Positions 1 through 11,200 of a DNA stretch of 64,000 nucleotides are shown one piece after another (position 1 is the stretch's first letter; the number at the start of each line of letters is the position of its first letter). Source of the DNA: Nyssa sinensis (Eukaryota; Streptophyta; Magnoliopsida; Cornales; Nyssaceae). The position numbers were made by a program, and so were the translations under genes. The stretch is from the NCBI GenBank assembly GCA_008638375.1, contig CM018046.1, positions 44,539,706 through 44,603,705 on the forward strand. Direction: 5' to 3'. A model generated the notes under the pieces. It did not search any database, was not told the origin of the DNA, and worked only from the letters and a program-made list of their open reading frames with translations.

Positions 1-622
1 CGTCGTCGAGCTCGCGATTCAGTCCTGCCAGAAATTTGAATACCCTCTCGGCTTCCATCTTCTTCTTGAATCGAACGCTGTCACCTGTACACTCCCATTC
101 TTCGCCACAACTGAGGTCGAGTTCTTGCCACAATCCCAACATTTCTGTGTAGAACTCTGTAACTTCCCGATCTCCCTGCTTCATCTGCCATAGCCTCGTC
201 TTGAGTTCGAAGATTTGAGATGCATCTTCAGCATCGGAGTATGTCTCTCGCACGGCGTCCCACACATCCTTTGTCGTCGGGAGGAACATGTAGGTTTTTC
301 TGATGGTTGGCTTCATGGAGTTAATCAGACACGAGGTTATCAAGGAATTCTCGGACCGCCATTTCTGGGAGGCAACTGCGTTGGTGGGAGGTGGTTGACG
401 AGATTCGCCAGTAAGAAAGCCGAGCTTTCCCTTACCGTCGATAATGAGTTTGATGGACTGCACCCACTCCCAATAATTCTTACCATTGAGTTTTTCTATG
501 GTAAGATGAAGTGGGGAAGTTTCGAACACACCAGCCGAGCCCATGGAAAAGGTAAGCTCCGACTCTCCACTATGAGTTGTCGACTGACTGGACTCATGAC
601 TGTCTTCCTTTTGGGCAGCCAT
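1..622 (-). CDS. Copia gag polyprotein, N-terminal part (partial at left edge)
   Basis: An open frame begins with ATG at 622-620 and stays open for about 207 codons to the window edge. It contains the usual plant copia gag landmarks: EKLNGKNYWEW near residue 43, then the block around KTYMFLPTTKDVWDAV, then KTRLWQMKQGDREVTEFY. This is the retrotransposon gag family (UBN2-like/gag-polypeptide), which forms the virus-like particle and packages element RNA. No stop or frameshift is visible, unlike the other copia copies here, so this insertion may be fairly recent. Protease, integrase, RT and RNase H would lie to the left of the window. The related but broken gag at 17949-18453 shares the same landmarks. 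Confidence 0.85.
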   Translation of the reverse strand, partial: MAAQKEDSHESSQSTTHSGESELTFSMGSAGVFETSPLHLTIEKLNGKNYWEWVQSIKLIIDGKGKLGFLTGESRQPPPTNAVASQKWRSENSLITSCLINSMKPTIRKTYMFLPTTKDVWDAVRETYSDAEDASQIFELKTRLWQMKQGDREVTEFYTEMLGLWQELDLSCGEEWECTGDSVRFKKKMEAERVFKFLAGLNRELDD

Positions 623-663
623 GGATTGCTAGGGTTTCAGAATAACCCGAGCCTCTGATACCA

Positions 664-858
664 TGTAGAGAATGAGAATAAAATTATTGTATATTCAATT
701 GTGTATAATTTACATAGTAGGGTCCCTATTTAACATGTACAAAGAGAACCAAAAATGGAAACAAAAAAGATCAACCCAAATAATCAGCCTAAATATCGGC
801 CTCAACCTCCTACCACAATCTCCTCCAAATCCCTTTCAAATTATTTGGGATTTCCACA
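664..858 (-). repeat. 5' LTR of the left-edge copia element
   Basis: About 195 bp bounded by TG at 664 and CA at 858. It directly abuts the tRNA-Met primer-binding site at 651-663. Its outer end (gggatttccaca) resembles the LTR end at 13466. It should hold the element's promoter, but no clear TATA box was picked out. Confidence 0.75.
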
Positions 859-2639
859 AAAAATGACTGAGAACTCAAATTCAATTAAGAATTGAATGAA
901 ATTCTAAACTAGTCTTGAAGTCCTAATAAATTTTGCATGGAATAGTAATTACATGAATACAAGAGCAACATATATGATGTAGAAGGATGCATCATGATTA
1001 ATGAGTGTTGATTAAACAAATTGGTTAATGATTAATGGTGCTTAAAACAACTCTAACACTACCTAGGTTATAATTAGCATAATTAGATTATCAAAGGAAC
1101 TCTAAATGCGAGAAATGATAAGGAAAAATGCTGCTAGAAATTAAAGGAAAACACCTTAATTAAAGTTAAATAATTAGTCTAAATGATGATTCAAGATGCC
1201 AGATATAAGTAGTTGAAACAACCAACACTTGGAAGTTAAAAATGAAGCTTATATGCAGAATAAATGGGGATGGTGCAATTGTTGTCCCAATTATTTAAAA
1301 ACCTTACATTAGATTTAAATGAATTCTAACAAGAGTCAAAGGAAACTCCAATGGAATTAGAATGTGAGGAATTTTATTAGAATCCCAGATTGTGTTGTTT
1401 GAACTATAATGGGACAAGCATAACTAAATAATGTTACATTGTACTCAAATATGGTTCTAATATGAAATATATGTATATAGGGTTCCTAGGAGAGAAAGAG
1501 AATCAATGAGTATTTTAAGAGCACAAGGTGAGTAATCTGGTTTCCTGAAATGGTGAATTGAATGCAATATTATCAAACATATTATTCTGTGTTTTAACAA
1601 GCAAAACATCATGCTATATTCTCTAATGATAAAATTGAAGTACATTTTACAAGTATGTTTGATAAATAGATTTTCAAATCCATGGATAATCACGTGATTT
1701 AGAATGTGTTTTTGTAGATGCCATTACACGGGCCCCTTTTATTATGTCCTTACCGGGAGACCAAGAGTCGATAGGCTCCTAAGTAGGTTAGAGATCTCTT
1801 CAGTGTCACTATAAGTGACTGTCATTATATATGACATTCCGTTTAGAATCCGAGTCGACGCAGGATTCTTCTGTTCCGACCATTGTAATAGGCATGTTAA
1901 ATGATATTTGATATCTGTTATGAACTTTATTGGGCTACTTATTGCTATTCAAATGTTTAAATAGCAATTCCATTTCTGAAAATGCATTTGAAATGTTTCA
2001 ATAATGTTTGATATCCATGGTTTTATTTAAAGTTCTTTTGCTATAAAAGCCCATGACATGGCATTGGTATTATTCATTAAGCTTTGTTAGCTCACCCCAT
2101 TTCCCCACCAATTTTTCAGGTAATGAAGTTTAAGATGGGAAGGGAACTTAAGGAAGAAGAGTTTGTAAAATTATATAGCGAGACTTGCAAATATCTCTTT
2201 TGAGCCTATGTAGGCTTCTGTATATATACAATAACCATTTGTGTGTTGGCCAGTTATAGATATAAATAACTTGTAATAAATTTTAGCAAGTGTGAGTTTG
2301 ATATTAAACTTAGATTTGCTCTAATCAAATGTGGTTGGTATGAGCTTGATGTGAACCTAACAGGTTAAAAATCTTATGCTTCTGCTATATTAATAAACTA
2401 TCTATTATACAGTCCATTTGATTCTGTATGAGGCATCGGTGGCTAGTCATGAACCATAACTCCATCCTACGTGGGATGTGGGTCGTGACACTACAATTCA
2501 AACTCTACTAGCCGATAGTTAGGTAGGCTCAAAAGCCTACTAAGCTTTGCTCTAAATCGGCAAAGAGAGAGCGAGAGACTACAATTCAATCTGTTGAAAT
2601 GGATATCCCAAGGCTGCTCTATCCTCTTGATTACCTCAT
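859..2639. other. GCN5 intron 1, non-coding stretch
   Basis: AT-rich sequence with no recognisable coding region in either strand. A GC-richer block at about 1715-1870 and a stretch ending gggtcgtgaca near 2478-2489 resemble the end of a plant LTR. No paired LTR, primer-binding site or duplication was found, so it is left as unclassified old repeat. Confidence 0.5.
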
Positions 2640-3490
2640 CTAATCCCTTACCATTGCTTGTCTATTAGTCACGGTCCTAAAAAGACCTGAGTTTTCAAGG
2701 GCACCTCACCACACCAGCATTCCAACAAAACTTCACTCTTCTGTTGTTGCCCACTTCAAATTTCATGTGCTTGGAGAAAGCATCCCACCCTTTTCTATGC
2801 CCTTCCAAGTTCCAAACACTTACCCTATGGGACGAATGAACCTCCCTGGAAAGCCAGTCCCCAGGACCTATCCCATTTTTTTCTTTCTGACTCTCTTCCA
2901 TAAACCATTGCCTTTCATCCCAAACCTCCACAGCATTTTCCCAACAAAGTTTGATTGAACCTCCTCAAATCTCTAAACTACAATCCCCCCCTTCTTTCAT
3001 GGGCTGAAACACCCAGCTTCCATCCTTTCCACTGTGTGGTATTTAAATTCATCATCCAAAACTGTCCGTAGGAAATCTCTTTGGAGTTTCTCCAACCTCC
3101 TCAAGGTCACTGTCGGGATAAGAAATATTGGCATTAACATGTCGGCAGGCTCCATAAAGTACTTTTGATTAAAGTGAGCCTACCCTCTTCAACAAGTAGT
3201 ATCTCTTCCATCGTACTAATCTCTCAAATCTTTCAACAACTCTAGCCCAAACTACCTAAGTGTTAAATGATGCACCCAAGGGAAGCTCCAAATATGACAC
3301 TGGGAACTTTCCCAACCTGCAACCTAGGATCTGGGCTAGCCTGTCAATTCCCTCCACCTGCCCCACCAAAACCAACTCACTTCTAGATAGACTAGTCATC
3401 AAACCTGATACTGCTTGGAAGCACAACAAAATTGCATCTCGAATGTCTCAACTGATCAGCATTTACCTCGCCCAAATATATATATAGTCT
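2640..3490 (-). mobile_element. Decayed L1-type LINE fragment (end of reverse transcriptase)
   Basis: Read on the minus strand, broken frames give the C-terminal part of a plant non-LTR reverse transcriptase and the region beyond. In order they are: a block like SRSELVLVGQVEG followed by LGCRLGKFPVSYLELPLGA, a block like GRLTLIKSTL with SLPT, then LEKLQRDF-type residues, and finally FEVGNNRRVKFCW. These match the usual order in plant L1 ORF2. Several frame changes and stops make it dead. It lies inside GCN5 intron 1 in the same direction as the gene. The 5' two thirds and any poly-A tail are missing. Confidence 0.7.
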
Positions 3491-3917
3491 GCGAAGTGGA
3501 GCAGGTGGAAATCCACCCACACAAGTTCTATACAAAAGCCAAAACTTGTAAGACGGTGTTAAAAGACTTTCTGGGCAGGATAAAAAGAAGAAGAAGAAGT
3601 AACATTTCAACAAATAGTTAACATTTTGAAAGCAGCAGCAGAAAATCAGTGCTAACTCATGTCTAAGATGTAGTACTTCATATGACAGCACGTAAGGCCA
3701 GCTCTATATAGATCAATTTTGTTTTTCTGCAAATAGGCCAAAAGTAAACCTCCCATATATACGTCTACTCTCCAACTATCATTTCAAAATAATTCCAATT
3801 CACTTTATCAGCAATTCCAATTCAACCGATATCAAGACACCAATGCATAAGCTACACTACCAAACAAAATTTAACGAAATACAAAAAACAATTGAAAATG
3901 CCAACGAACAGACTGAC

Positions 3918-4469
3918 CTCTCTCTTTAAACTTTCTTCCCTAGCACTATAAGCCCCACTGGTTTGTATATTCTCTGTAAATATATTCTTCACTGTATCTT
4001 CCTTCACAACAATCCCCGGTAGAGAAGTTGCCGCTGCTGGTGCCACAGCAGCGCCCGAGGCCGCAATGCCACCGTCTTTCCCAACATCAGAAGGCTCAAT
4101 CTTGATTGAATTCTCAGTCTTAAGCTTCGTATTCCTCGCAGGCACCGCAGCATGCTCCAATCGAGAGGCAGTGAAAGATCGCATTGAGTCATCGTACTCT
4201 TCCTCATCGTCATCTACAACCTCCTCAGACTCCTCATCAGAGTCGGAGTCAGCACCGCGGGCGCTGATGCTCTCTAGGTCATCGTTGGAGGTTAGGGCGC
4301 CGTCGCGGGTGTCGGAGAACGAGGGGAAGGGCGGCCCAAGGTCGTCCGACGCGAGCTTGCGCTTGTGGATGGAAGAGGTGGCGGAGGCCGACGCGGAGTG
4401 GGAGGGAGACGGAGAATGCGAGCTCCGAGACCGGACCGGTGCGGTCAAGTGGGACGAGTGAGCATCCAT
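3918..4469 (-). CDS. GCN5: Histone acetyltransferase GCN5, first exon (partial gene)
   Basis: GCN5 is the catalytic subunit of SAGA-type complexes and acetylates histone H3 in the nucleus. This exon encodes the first 184 residues in one open frame. It starts MDAHSSHL, passes a Ser-rich segment ending [10 protein letters not shown], then [20 protein letters not shown], an acidic tract of Asp/Glu (about residues 70-90), and ends [14 protein letters not shown]. These landmarks match the plant GCN5/HAG1 N-terminus as I know it. The catalytic GNAT domain and bromodomain are downstream and not in the window. The donor is GAG|gtcagt at 3918/3917. An upstream in-frame Met at 4511 is possible, but MDAHSSHL is the family start. 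No second exon is found in 1-3917, so intron 1 exceeds 3.9 kb. Confidence 0.92.
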
Positions 4470-4615
4470 TAATATTTTAGGAGTTAGTTTTAATTCGGAA
4501 CTGAATATCAAGTTTCTACCGACCTATTACTTGTTGAGAGAAATTTTGAAAAACTAAAGGGTTTTGTGTTCGGAACTGTTCACTTCTGCGTGGCATTCGG
4601 AGATCCTAGTTTTCG

Positions 4616-4632
4616 ATAATTAGGGTTTTACA
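4616..4632 (-). promoter_or_regulatory. Telo-box upstream of GCN5
   Basis: The minus strand reads AAAACCCTAATT about 150 bp upstream of the GCN5 start codon. AAACCCTAA is the plant telo-box, common near the transcription start of housekeeping and translation-related genes. A similar box lies before PAT1. Function here is inferred from sequence only. Confidence 0.45.
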
Positions 4633-7600
4633 GGGTGTAACTTATCTGTTCGTTTACCCGGGCATAAGACGGGTTAAGTTCTAAACTTGTAATGCTATTG
4701 TCACTCCCATCTAAAGTCAACAGGGCTCTACTCTAAAATTATAGAGTTGATCTTAAATAAAAGTCGTTATATATACTGATGCTCTTTCTGAACGGCAGAG
4801 GCTTCGCTCTTTATCGTCTGTTAAATACTCAAAAAATGATATCAAAAAGTCATAGGTTGGCTTCAACGGTAGCCGCTCCTGATAATAAAGTCAATAAAAC
4901 TGAATTAAAATACTATAATTAAAAGTAATTGAATGAACATGAAATAAAAAGCGTATTTTATGACTTTATTTATAAGCTGTAAGTATTCTAAGTTGATTAG
5001 AATTTGGAGTCGTGAAAGTAGGAATTTGATCGTCAAAGAATGGTAGTTATCATGTTGGGCACTGCGCTTGAACGATATCTGTGGGTGGCAGTTTTCTTTT
5101 TTAACATTGTTTCCTTATCCTTAGCTCGGTGAGGTCGGTTAAGGCGGCAATAAGCTCGGACCCTTTTTGTATGTGTTCATAGTGCCTTCTGAGGTTGAGG
5201 TGAGTATGAGGGTTCAATGGGCTTCTGATCTAGAAGTTCTGAAGGTCATATATTTAAACCTGCTTTAGATGGATGAGCTTTGGTTGTTTTGTAGGTACAC
5301 GTATCATGTAGAGATTGGCCTGTCATTTTATGGCATATCATATACTTTTATTTAAAGATATTTATGTAATTTTATTTAAGCAAAGTAATAAAGCACCTCA
5401 ACTAAATTAATAATATTTTTTTGTCTCAAATTTTGTATAACAAATAATGGAGTTGGTTCATCTCCAACCTCAATCTTTTGTATTTCTTCATACCTTCATC
5501 ATCTCATTATCACGTGTATATTTAAAGAGATCTAATGATTCGCGGTTTTTTTCTTACTTCAACATTTAAAGTTTTTTCAAAATTAAAAAAAAATTGCGAG
5601 TCATTAGATCTCCTTAAATACACACGTGGCAATGGGAGAATAAAGGTCTAGACGATATTGAGATTATCCAAACCCTTAAATAATGTATCATTTGATTATT
5701 GGTGATACTTTAAATACAATATATTTATTTTATCAATAATTTATTGACATTGTTTGTGGATGACTTTTGGTCCAAATCAAATCAACGACTGAGAATTTTA
5801 ATCGTGATTTTGCAAAACAAAGGGTTAAGAATCATCGGATGAGGTATGGTGAAAAATTATTCGGTGATCAAGTCAGTTGGTGATCAAATTAATGAAAAGT
5901 TGTAAGTTGATCAAGAATTAGGACATACCTTGAGGTGTACCTTTACGACCTTTTTATAAGTGACGTATATGCCATTTTGATAGGGTTAATATGGAGATGA
6001 ATTTTTGGGATTGTGCATATCCCTTTTGTGGCAATTTCCTTGTTGGACTTTGCTAGAAGATTGAGATTGTTTTACTTTAGCTCGACAGTACTTTTGCTGA
6101 GTTTAGCATCGAGAATATACCTTTTTGGACATAAACTCTGACTGAGCCATTCCCTCCAAGATGGTCAGATCGTGACTTTTATGCAGTTGTGACTTCTCGT
6201 GTCTATGTGTTTATGTGCTCGTGACTTTACAGGTCCACATGTCCCGTCTTTACTGGAGGGAAGTTTTGTCCGTCTGTCACTTAAACTTAGTTTGTAGTCC
6301 GAAGTCACAATAGCCATGTGTTGTCATTCTAAGGCTAAATAATATTTTGGGCACGCCAGTTACTCCCCCTAGGCCCCGGGTCTAAGGGTCTAACCCGACT
6401 TAAGGTTAGGGCTATGTGTCAACCATACTGGACTATCATTAATGCACATAATAAGGGCACAACTTATCAAAGCGTCAACCACGGTTGCTTTATGACAATT
6501 GTCATTTCAATCATGTTGCGATGACGGTTTGAATTTCTATTTGACAAATCATCGTTAGTCACTGTTAATTATTGTGATCAATGATCAGTGGATGATTCTC
6601 ATTATGATATTCTTCTATTTTGCAAATTTGAAGTCCCCTCGTTCCAGCACAACTTCTTGCAACATTAGTCTTACTCGCGTTCCTTCAACAAACAAAATTT
6701 GTGGGAATGACAATGCAATTCATATGATTAAGATATCAATACTATATGATTTTATTACCTTAACATCTCGTGTAAAATAAAATCATAACTTTTAATATCT
6801 TTTAATATTCAAAATAAAATGACAACCTTTGTGGGGAGAATACCACTACCTCTTGATCGAGTGTATACAATAATTTTAAATTAAAAGGCAATCCATTGTG
6901 AATTATATCTTCGCGGGGAGATCACTTGCACATCGTCTTTTTCAATTCTATCTAAAAAGGTTTATAATTGTACCCAACAAAAAATAAACACTCTCTATAT
7001 GAAGGCTATTTAAAAATAACACAAGGTACCTACTTTTGTCTTTAATTTTAAACAAAGACTTATTGAGAAATTCACTAGTGAACAACCTAAAAAAAACACG
7101 TTCATTTAAACTTACCAATTAAAATCTTTTAAATAAAATTTTGATAATATTTTTAACAAATTGACAACTTGTACATAAATATGTGACAATCACACTGAAA
7201 AAATATTAATTATTATTTTTCATTATTGACGATATTACTATGTTACAGACTTTATTGGGAATACCATTGTCCCTAAATTTTTGTAAAAATTAAGTATTCC
7301 TATTTTTAGATTTTTTTAAAAAGGGAAATTATCTCATAACAAGGAAAGAAAAAGAGATTTCTCACTTTTTTTTTAAAATTGTTTTCTCTCTCCCTCATTA
7401 CTAGTATGGTTTTTCTCTCTTATCTTGTATTTATTAGTATTATTATTTTGCCATATAAAGATTTTAAAACAATATATTATATATAAATATATATTTTTTA
7501 AGTAAAGTGATGGGAAAATGAATAATTATTATATGCACTTCACATAAAATTAGAATACGAATTAAGAGAATAATTTTAACCACCTCATGATTAATTATTT

Positions 7601-8131
7601 GATTTGCAATTGTTGAGCTCCAATCCGTATTTTCTTATTTGAGAGCTAGAGTATTTATTTATGTAAAATACTTAGTTTAAAATTTGATAAAATGATTTTT
7701 CTTTAATTTATATGCGTGCCATAATTTTAATAAATTATATATGTCATATATATATTTAATTTATTTCATTTTATTAAAATTAAATAATATAAATATAAGT
7801 GTATACGTGAATGGAACCAATCAGTTGACGCCACCTCTCTTCTTTCACTATCTTACTCTCTCTCCACCATCTCTCTCAATGTGTGCGCGCGCGCACACAC
7901 ACACACATATATTTATATTTGTAAAAAGGTATTTTCTTTTGTAATAACAACTTCAGGAGCAAATTTTGACTAGAGTCCCTCCTCGCTCGGAGGGTTTCTC
8001 TCCCTTCGTCCTTCTTAATTTCCTGGAAGAAACCCTCTCACACCCAACACACATAACTATATATATATATATACACACGTATAATAGGTAGATGGTCCCT
8101 TTTATTGCTTTTCTGTTCATCGTTGTCTTCA
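4633..8131. other. Intergenic spacer between divergent GCN5 and PAT1
   Basis: AT-rich spacer with no convincing coding region. It contains an inverted-repeat hairpin (5503-5638), a CG/CA/TA simple tract at 7880-7910, and scattered low-complexity sequence. The promoters of GCN5 (left) and PAT1 (right) must lie at its two ends. The pyrimidine-rich segment at 7970-8235 is the likely PAT1 5' UTR. Confidence 0.55.
5503..5638. repeat. Hairpin-type inverted repeat (MITE core)
   Basis: Two arms of about 50 bp (5503-5552 and 5585-5638) are reverse complements with a few mismatches. They share the core agatctaatga and both carry cacgtgt near the outer end. The loop is about 32 bp. This is a foldback MITE or its remnant, and no clear target duplication was found. 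Confidence 0.7.
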
Positions 8132-8140
8132 AAACCCTAA
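8132..8140 (+). promoter_or_regulatory. Telo-box in PAT1 5' leader
   Basis: AAACCCTAA lies about 95 bp before the PAT1 start codon, in a pyrimidine-rich leader. It is the same motif class as upstream of GCN5. Sequence match only. Confidence 0.45.
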
Positions 8141-8235
8141 AATTATCAGGGGTTTCGACTGTTTTTTCTTGTTCGTTTTTTCTAGGGTTTCAAATTGTGT
8201 TTGTTTAGAGTTGTAGTTGTGACCGGTGGATAGAT

Positions 8236-11200
8236 ATGGAGAGATCCGATGGTAAAGATTTCAAGGACTTCACAGAGAGTTCTTCATCAGGTTAGCTCAG
8301 CTCAGCTCAATCTCACTGTTTTAGTTTAATCTCCCAGCTTAATAATTCTCATTTCGTCTCGTATTTTACTCTCTTGTTTTCTCTTCCGTCAATCTCATTT
8401 TCTCTTCCTGTTTCTATTGATTTAGTAATCTTTTATGTTCTTAATTTATTATTTACTGTTTGATTCTGGTAGAATTGATTTCGTTGACTATTAGTTTGAA
8501 ATATCTAAATCTTATTATGTGGTTCATACTAAAATTTACGTAGGTTTTGGACCATTTAACTGTTTAGAATTCTGATCAATCATTGCATTTCGGGCCCTCA
8601 TGATTCTTGGTCAGGACGTTGTTTTTGGGGTCACAAGGCCCGCAAATTAAAATGTTTGCAGTTTCTTCTTGAGCAATGCGTGAGGGTTTTTATTTGTTTC
8701 ATTGGAATTTGGAGTTGTGGTATGAGTGTATATCTTGTTTATGTTCCTACAACATGGGTGACGGTGCACGCAGAAATACATTCGAGTCCCTGACCATACA
8801 CCTGGTCAGAGGAGCGTGGTTTGGGGTTATGATCAAGGCTGCTTATTGTCTTCAAATTTTCATTTGGGTATCCCTTATGGTTGCTTTACGGTTACCAGTA
8901 GTTGAGAATGTTATTTGTCAAATTACTTCTGCTCCTTCATTTTGGCTTGCATTCCACTTTGGGGACAGTGGTTTTCTTAGACTGCCTACTGAATTCTGTA
9001 TATTTTTTCTGGCTTCACCGTCTATATGTTGGGAATATTGCATGTTTTTCTCGAACTATGACTTCAGCTTCTTCTATGTAGCATGCACTTGGTTATCTTT
9101 GTAGGTATAAAACTATCAGTTTATTTCAATTGTCTTGCAGATAATGCACTCTTTGATGCATCACAGTATGCATTTTTCGGTCAAGATGTGGTGGAGGAAG
9201 TTGAGTTGGGGGCTTTAGAAGTTGAAGAAGATGAAATTCCTGTTGTTGGATTTGGTGATGATGAGTACCATTTGTTTGATAAAGAAGAGGTATAGTTTGT
9301 TCTAATATTTGTTATTAAATGCTATGCACAAACACGATGTCAAGCGAGTTATGATTTATTGTACTTGTTCAAATGACCTGTGAGGTGACCGTTAGTTTCT
9401 CGTTGTACCTAAAATGCCCCTGACCCTCCTCCCTTTCCAAACGAGAAGTGATTGCTGAATGTACCCCAAATTATCTTTGGCTTTTATATTTTGGTCTGCC
9501 TTATAAGATGTACGGGGTCTGTCTTTCTTGAGTATTCCTCTTCTTCTTCCTTTCCAAGTATACCAAATCACTTTGTCCTTGGCTGCAGTGTCAGCATCAT
9601 TCCACGCTTTTAGTATTGCATTTTTAATATGCATCTAGGAAATAGAAGATATACATATCACTCAAGAATTTTATTTTTATTTTGAATTTTCTTTTTCACA
9701 TTTCTAGTTCAATTGAGCTTGTAAAGTCAAAAAGTATTATAATTCTCTTTTTAATGAAGTGACCATTAATAGGCAAACAGCTCAATCACGTGCAGGGTAG
9801 ACAAAATGGCAATCACAAAGAACAATTCAAAATTGTACAGTTGAAAATATCTTTCAATCCCTTTTGGTGAGCCCCAAATAAGGAGGCATGTGATGAAATA
9901 GATTTCACAGTGATTGGATTCACCTCATTATCAAAATTCTTTTATTCTCTCTTTTCAAATTACCAAAAAATAAAATGCAATGTGTCAATTCCTGCTCCAA
10001 ACCTACCTCTTGTTCTTATACTTCACTTCTACCCTCCAATCCAAAAGCAAATAGGAAGTATTGTGATTATGTGAATGGTTTTGACTAAAATTCAAAGAAG
10101 AACGTGAATAGGAAGCCTGTAGGCATAGTAAATGATTGTCCAGTACATATGATGGAAGTAATTATATGCAGAGCATGTTAATAGGCCGCATCAGTGCCCT
10201 CCCTTAATATATCTAAGTTTTTAGTTTAAGTACTTCATTGAAGTCATTTTATGCTTTCACAATCAAGATCGTAGTATAATCTTGGACCTTGGTCATTGAT
10301 ACACTGATAAAAAAAAAAACTTGGTTATTGATACTAGAAGTTGAATTAGGTCTAAAGTATGTTCCTGTTTAGTAACTTGATAATGGAAGCTTTCACTTTC
10401 GAGATTCTCTGTCATGGTCATCGTAAAGAGATGAGCTTATGTAGATGTGTTTCAATTCAACTTTAAAAACTTCTTATGCATGATAATTTGAGTCGAGTAT
10501 TTTACCAAAAAGTTCATTTCACTTGAAATGCAACTCTTCATTAACCAATGAAGGATCACTTCTTGTAAGTTAGATACCTCGTCTCTGCTTCATTCCTTTT
10601 TTTGCTCAAGTGGCATGCCATAAAGGCTGTAGTGATCGGACTCTAATTTTTGAAAGAGAGGTTGACATTTCTAGCTACCACATCAGTAATTTGCTGGCTT
10701 TTGCCATCCCATTATTTTGTTCTAGGAATTTTAACATTTTGAAAACGTTGCGGACTTATATTTCCCATCTGTCTAGTAATTCCAGCCACTAGTTTACTTA
10801 AAATCTAGTAACAGATTTGGACTTCTTTCAATTTGTGCTAACCCAATTTTTATGTTATAGACACACATAGTTGCAACATGGTTATTTGATTCTTGGAAGT
10901 TTCATTCTTTGTCGTTAGGAATCTCATGTATCGTATTGTTGTATTGAAGCCAAATACTTTACGAGGATTGTGATTGCAGGTGCATAAGCTATAGATCAGA
11001 AAACAAAGATTACAGATTACATGGGCTATAATCTTAGGTTGCATAATTGCTCGTCTTATTGGATGCACTTAGATGGAATATAACACTGACATCATACTAG
11101 TGTCTTCCACACTTAGGTCTCATTTCTGTGCAACTCCTCTTTGCTTGTTTATAAGGTGGAGGTTGTTGATTTAACGTTATGTCTAAAGAGCTTGTTGATA

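Larger units (their letters stand above)
1..858 (-). mobile_element. Ty1/copia retrotransposon, 5' part (LTR, PBS, gag), cut by window edge
   Basis: Minus-strand element. The 5' LTR is 664-858 and starts TG / ends CA when read on the minus strand. The primer-binding site TGGTATCAGAGGC (663-651) matches the 3' end of initiator tRNA-Met. The gag frame follows and runs off the left edge. Both element and host gene (GCN5) are on the minus strand, so it sits in sense within GCN5 intron 1. The right LTR border (…ttccaca) resembles that of the copia element at 13255-18742. No target-site duplication can be checked because the other LTR is outside the window. Confidence 0.85.

Noticed and set aside
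215..658. 147-codon plus-strand frame
   Set aside because: It is antisense to the copia gag frame, whose landmarks and primer site are on the minus strand.
2440..2490. LTR end suggested by gggtcgtgaca
   Set aside because: No partner LTR, primer-binding site or polypurine tract could be found.
4066..4461. 131-codon plus-strand frame
   Set aside because: Antisense shadow of GCN5 exon 1. The minus frame has the family residues.
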